A stretch of DNA of 64,000 nt. Origin: Chitinophaga sancti. GTDB taxonomy: Bacteria; Bacteroidota; Bacteroidia; Chitinophagales; Chitinophagaceae. Below are positions 62,745-64,000 of the stretch, in pieces; position 1 is the stretch's first letter; each line of letters begins with the position of its first letter. A program made the position numbers and the translations under genes. Under the pieces are notes generated by a model that saw nothing but the letters and a program-made list of their open reading frames with translations, had not been told where the DNA came from and did not search any database. The stretch covers positions 5,456,001-5,520,000 of the forward strand of contig NZ_CP139972.1 in the NCBI RefSeq assembly GCF_034424315.1. The letters run 5' to 3'.

Positions 62745-63176
62745 ATGGCGATCAATTTTACTTCCCATGAGGTAAAGGTAAACCTGAAGGATAAAACAAG
62801 GTTAAAGGCATACATAAAGGAGAAGTTTATAAGAGAAGGGCAGCAGGTGAAGAATTTGCAGTATGTATTTTGCTCAGATGATTACCTTTTAGAAATCAAT
62901 CAGCAGTTTTTGCAGCACGATACCTATACGGATATTGTGACTTTTGAATTGGGTACGGATCCAAAGGTGACGGAAGGGGAGATCTATATTAGTATAGATA
63001 GGGTGAAGGAAAATGCGGATAAGTTCAAGGTTTCTGTAGAACAGGAATTGCACAGGGTGATATTTCATGGTGCCTTGCATTTATGTGGATACAAGGACAA
63101 GTCAAAGGAGCAGTCAGCTAAGATGCGGGCGAAGGAAAATGAATGTTTGAATGAATATTTGGGTGTGAAATTATAA
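62745..63176 (+). CDS. ybeY: Endoribonuclease YbeY (rRNA maturation factor)
   Basis: This 143-residue protein has the YbeY metalloprotein core: YLLEINQQFLQHDTYTDIVTF and IFHGALHLCGYKDKSKE. In most bacteria the zinc motif is HGxLHLxGYDH; here the third His position is Asp (HGALHLCGYKD), which I recall as a feature of Bacteroidota YbeY. It acts in 16S rRNA 3' maturation and ribosome quality control. The stop codon TAA directly precedes a parS-type palindrome. Confidence 0.92.
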   Translation: MAINFTSHEVKVNLKDKTRLKAYIKEKFIREGQQVKNLQYVFCSDDYLLEINQQFLQHDTYTDIVTFELGTDPKVTEGEIYISIDRVKENADKFKVSVEQELHRVIFHGALHLCGYKDKSKEQSAKMRAKENECLNEYLGVKL

Positions 63177-63192
63177 TGTTCCACGTGGAACA
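63177..63192. other. parS-type centromere site 1
   Basis: TGTTCCACGTGGAACA is a perfect 16-bp palindrome of the parS family bound by ParB (Spo0J); the same sequence is used as parS in pseudomonads. It starts right after the ybeY stop codon. Confidence 0.85.
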
Positions 63193-63211
63193 ATGTAAAT
63201 TATAATGGTTA

Positions 63212-63238
63212 GGCCATCTCTAAGAGATGGCCTTTTTT
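63212..63238 (+). terminator. Terminator of ybeY
   Basis: The stem GGCCATCTC/GAGATGGCC with loop TAA is followed by six T. Confidence 0.9.
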
Positions 63239-63335
63239 ATTGCAACTCTTATCAAAAATTGGAATTCTACCTTTCTGAAATTCATTATTTCTATAGTGTG
63301 TCTTCAGTCCATCTTCGAAGGGATAACGGCACTAT

Positions 63336-63418
63336 AAGTATACTATAAGATCACTAGTATATCACCTCATTATCCAATCGATATTGAAGTGATATACTAG
63401 TGATCTTTTGGTGTACTT
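63336..63418. repeat. 30-bp imperfect inverted repeat with perfect 18-bp core
   Basis: AGATCACTAGTATATCAC (63348-63365) pairs perfectly with GTGATATACTAGTGATCT (63389-63406) across a 23-nt spacer. Pairing extends outwards with mismatches to AAGTATAC (63336-63343) and GTGTACTT (63411-63418). No T run follows, so it is not an obvious terminator. Confidence 0.8.
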
Positions 63419-63557
63419 ATAATGTAATATTGGCTTGCTCTTTTCACTATAGACAGGCTATATTTTTCTGCTATTTCCAGGGATTAGTAGTGACTTTGTT
63501 TCTGGAATTGATCATCATTTTCACGGAATTTTATTACAAAATGAATCAAAAGGCAAT

Positions 63558-63573
63558 TGTTCCACGTGGAACA
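63558..63573. other. parS-type centromere site 2
   Basis: A second identical TGTTCCACGTGGAACA palindrome lies 381 bp from the first and 50 bp before the mnmG start codon. Confidence 0.85.
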
Positions 63574-63594
63574 TAGAATGTCCGTCCTTGGTTG

Positions 63595-63602
63595 TACCTT
63601 TG
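63595..63602 (+). promoter_or_regulatory. Probable -7 element of mnmG promoter
   Basis: TACCTTTG matches TAnnTTTG, 20 nt upstream of the ATG. The parS-type site 2 lies just upstream, so ParB binding could affect this promoter. Confidence 0.5.
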
Positions 63603-63622
63603 CATCTCTATTAAATAATATT

Positions 63623-64000
63623 ATGTTTCCATCTTACGATGTTATAGTGGTAGGTGCAGGACATGCCGGTTGCGAAGCTGCGGCATCTGCTGCGAATATG
63701 GGTTCAAAGGTTCTTTTGGTAACCATGAACATGCAGACTATTGCCCAAATGAGTTGCAACCCTGCGATGGGTGGTATCGCTAAAGGACAAATAGTTAGAG
63801 AGATAGATGCCATGGGTGGATACTCTGGTATCGTGACTGACCAGTCCATGATCCAGTTCCGTATGTTGAACAGATCCAAGGGGCCTGCAATGTGGAGCCC
63901 CCGTACCCAAAATGATAGAATGCTCTTTGCTGCAAAGTGGAGAGAAGCTTTGGAACAAACCCCCAATGTAGACTTCTATCAGGACATGGTGAAAGGCCTC
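63623..64000 (+). CDS. mnmG: tRNA uridine-5-carboxymethylaminomethyl modification enzyme, partial (N-terminal part)
   Basis: The first 126 codons of MnmG (GidA) run off the right edge. The FAD-binding start [20 protein letters not shown] and the signature [22 protein letters not shown], together with [19 protein letters not shown], are unmistakable. With MnmE it modifies U34 of several tRNAs. The gene is found next to the replication origin in many bacteria. The remainder lies outside the window. Confidence 0.96.
   Translation, partial: MFPSYDVIVVGAGHAGCEAAASAANMGSKVLLVTMNMQTIAQMSCNPAMGGIAKGQIVREIDAMGGYSGIVTDQSMIQFRMLNRSKGPAMWSPRTQNDRMLFAAKWREALEQTPNVDFYQDMVKGL

Larger units (their letters stand above)
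63193..63557. other. Spacer between the two parS-type sites
   Basis: This non-coding segment contains the ybeY terminator and a long inverted repeat (63336-63418). No reading frame of note was found. Confidence 0.6.

Overview
The window looks like chromosomal DNA of a member of the Bacteroidota, most likely Chitinophagaceae and probably close to Chitinophaga; this is inferred from gene content, not from a database search. The lineage markers are GLPGLI proteins, a DUF2480 protein, a PafA-type alkaline phosphatase, a TamB plus lipoprotein TamL pair, a futalosine-pathway MqnC, near absence of Shine-Dalgarno sequences, and TAnnTTTG-type -7 promoter elements. I saw no insertion sequence, prophage, CRISPR array, rRNA or tRNA.

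Layout. 0-7 kb: the start of pheS (leftward, cut by the window edge), then a two-component system transcribed away from a GLPGLI protein and a large outer-membrane beta-barrel protein, with tandem decamer repeats between them. 7-19 kb: a small membrane protein, a repeat-rich spacer, a TIM-barrel isomerase, an acetyltransferase, a lipoprotein, mqnC, two retropepsin-like proteases, an active/inactive M16 peptidase pair, an LprI-like protein, a YitT membrane protein and a degenerate ureohydrolase. 19-32 kb: a very short lipoprotein gene, a glycosyltransferase, an ArsC/Spx-like protein, polA, an acetyltransferase, a secreted C1 peptidase, a YrdC/Sua5-type protein, mtgA, the NAD-salvage pair pnuC and nicotinamide riboside kinase, a GLPGLI-PNGase F fusion, an Nfu protein and mgsA. 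32-45 kb: a GHL10 glycosidase, PafA-like phosphatase, glycerophosphodiesterase with a divergent DeoR/GlpR-type regulator, and gltBD. 45-57.7 kb: tamB-tamL, an RlpA-like protein, a long non-coding stretch with an orphan terminator, corA, a DUF2480 protein and a PpiD-like chaperone.

57.7-64 kb is the most interesting part. nadA is flanked on both sides by DnaA-box-like sequences. The spacer to its right also carries many copies of an ATTCTCAGnGCCTTC motif, including two diverged copies of a module of about 105 bp, each with a DnaA box at the same offset. About 3 kb further right, two perfect 16-bp parS-type palindromes bracket the spacer between ybeY and mnmG (gidA). Together these suggest the chromosomal replication origin and its ParB loading sites. 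An atypical SDR, an AraC regulator and a stand-alone FeoA lie between.

Recurring themes are stacked intergenic hairpins, promoters whose -7 element almost touches the start codon, and family members that have lost catalytic residues. Gene functions are assigned from motifs recognised by eye; all repeat identities and counts are manual.
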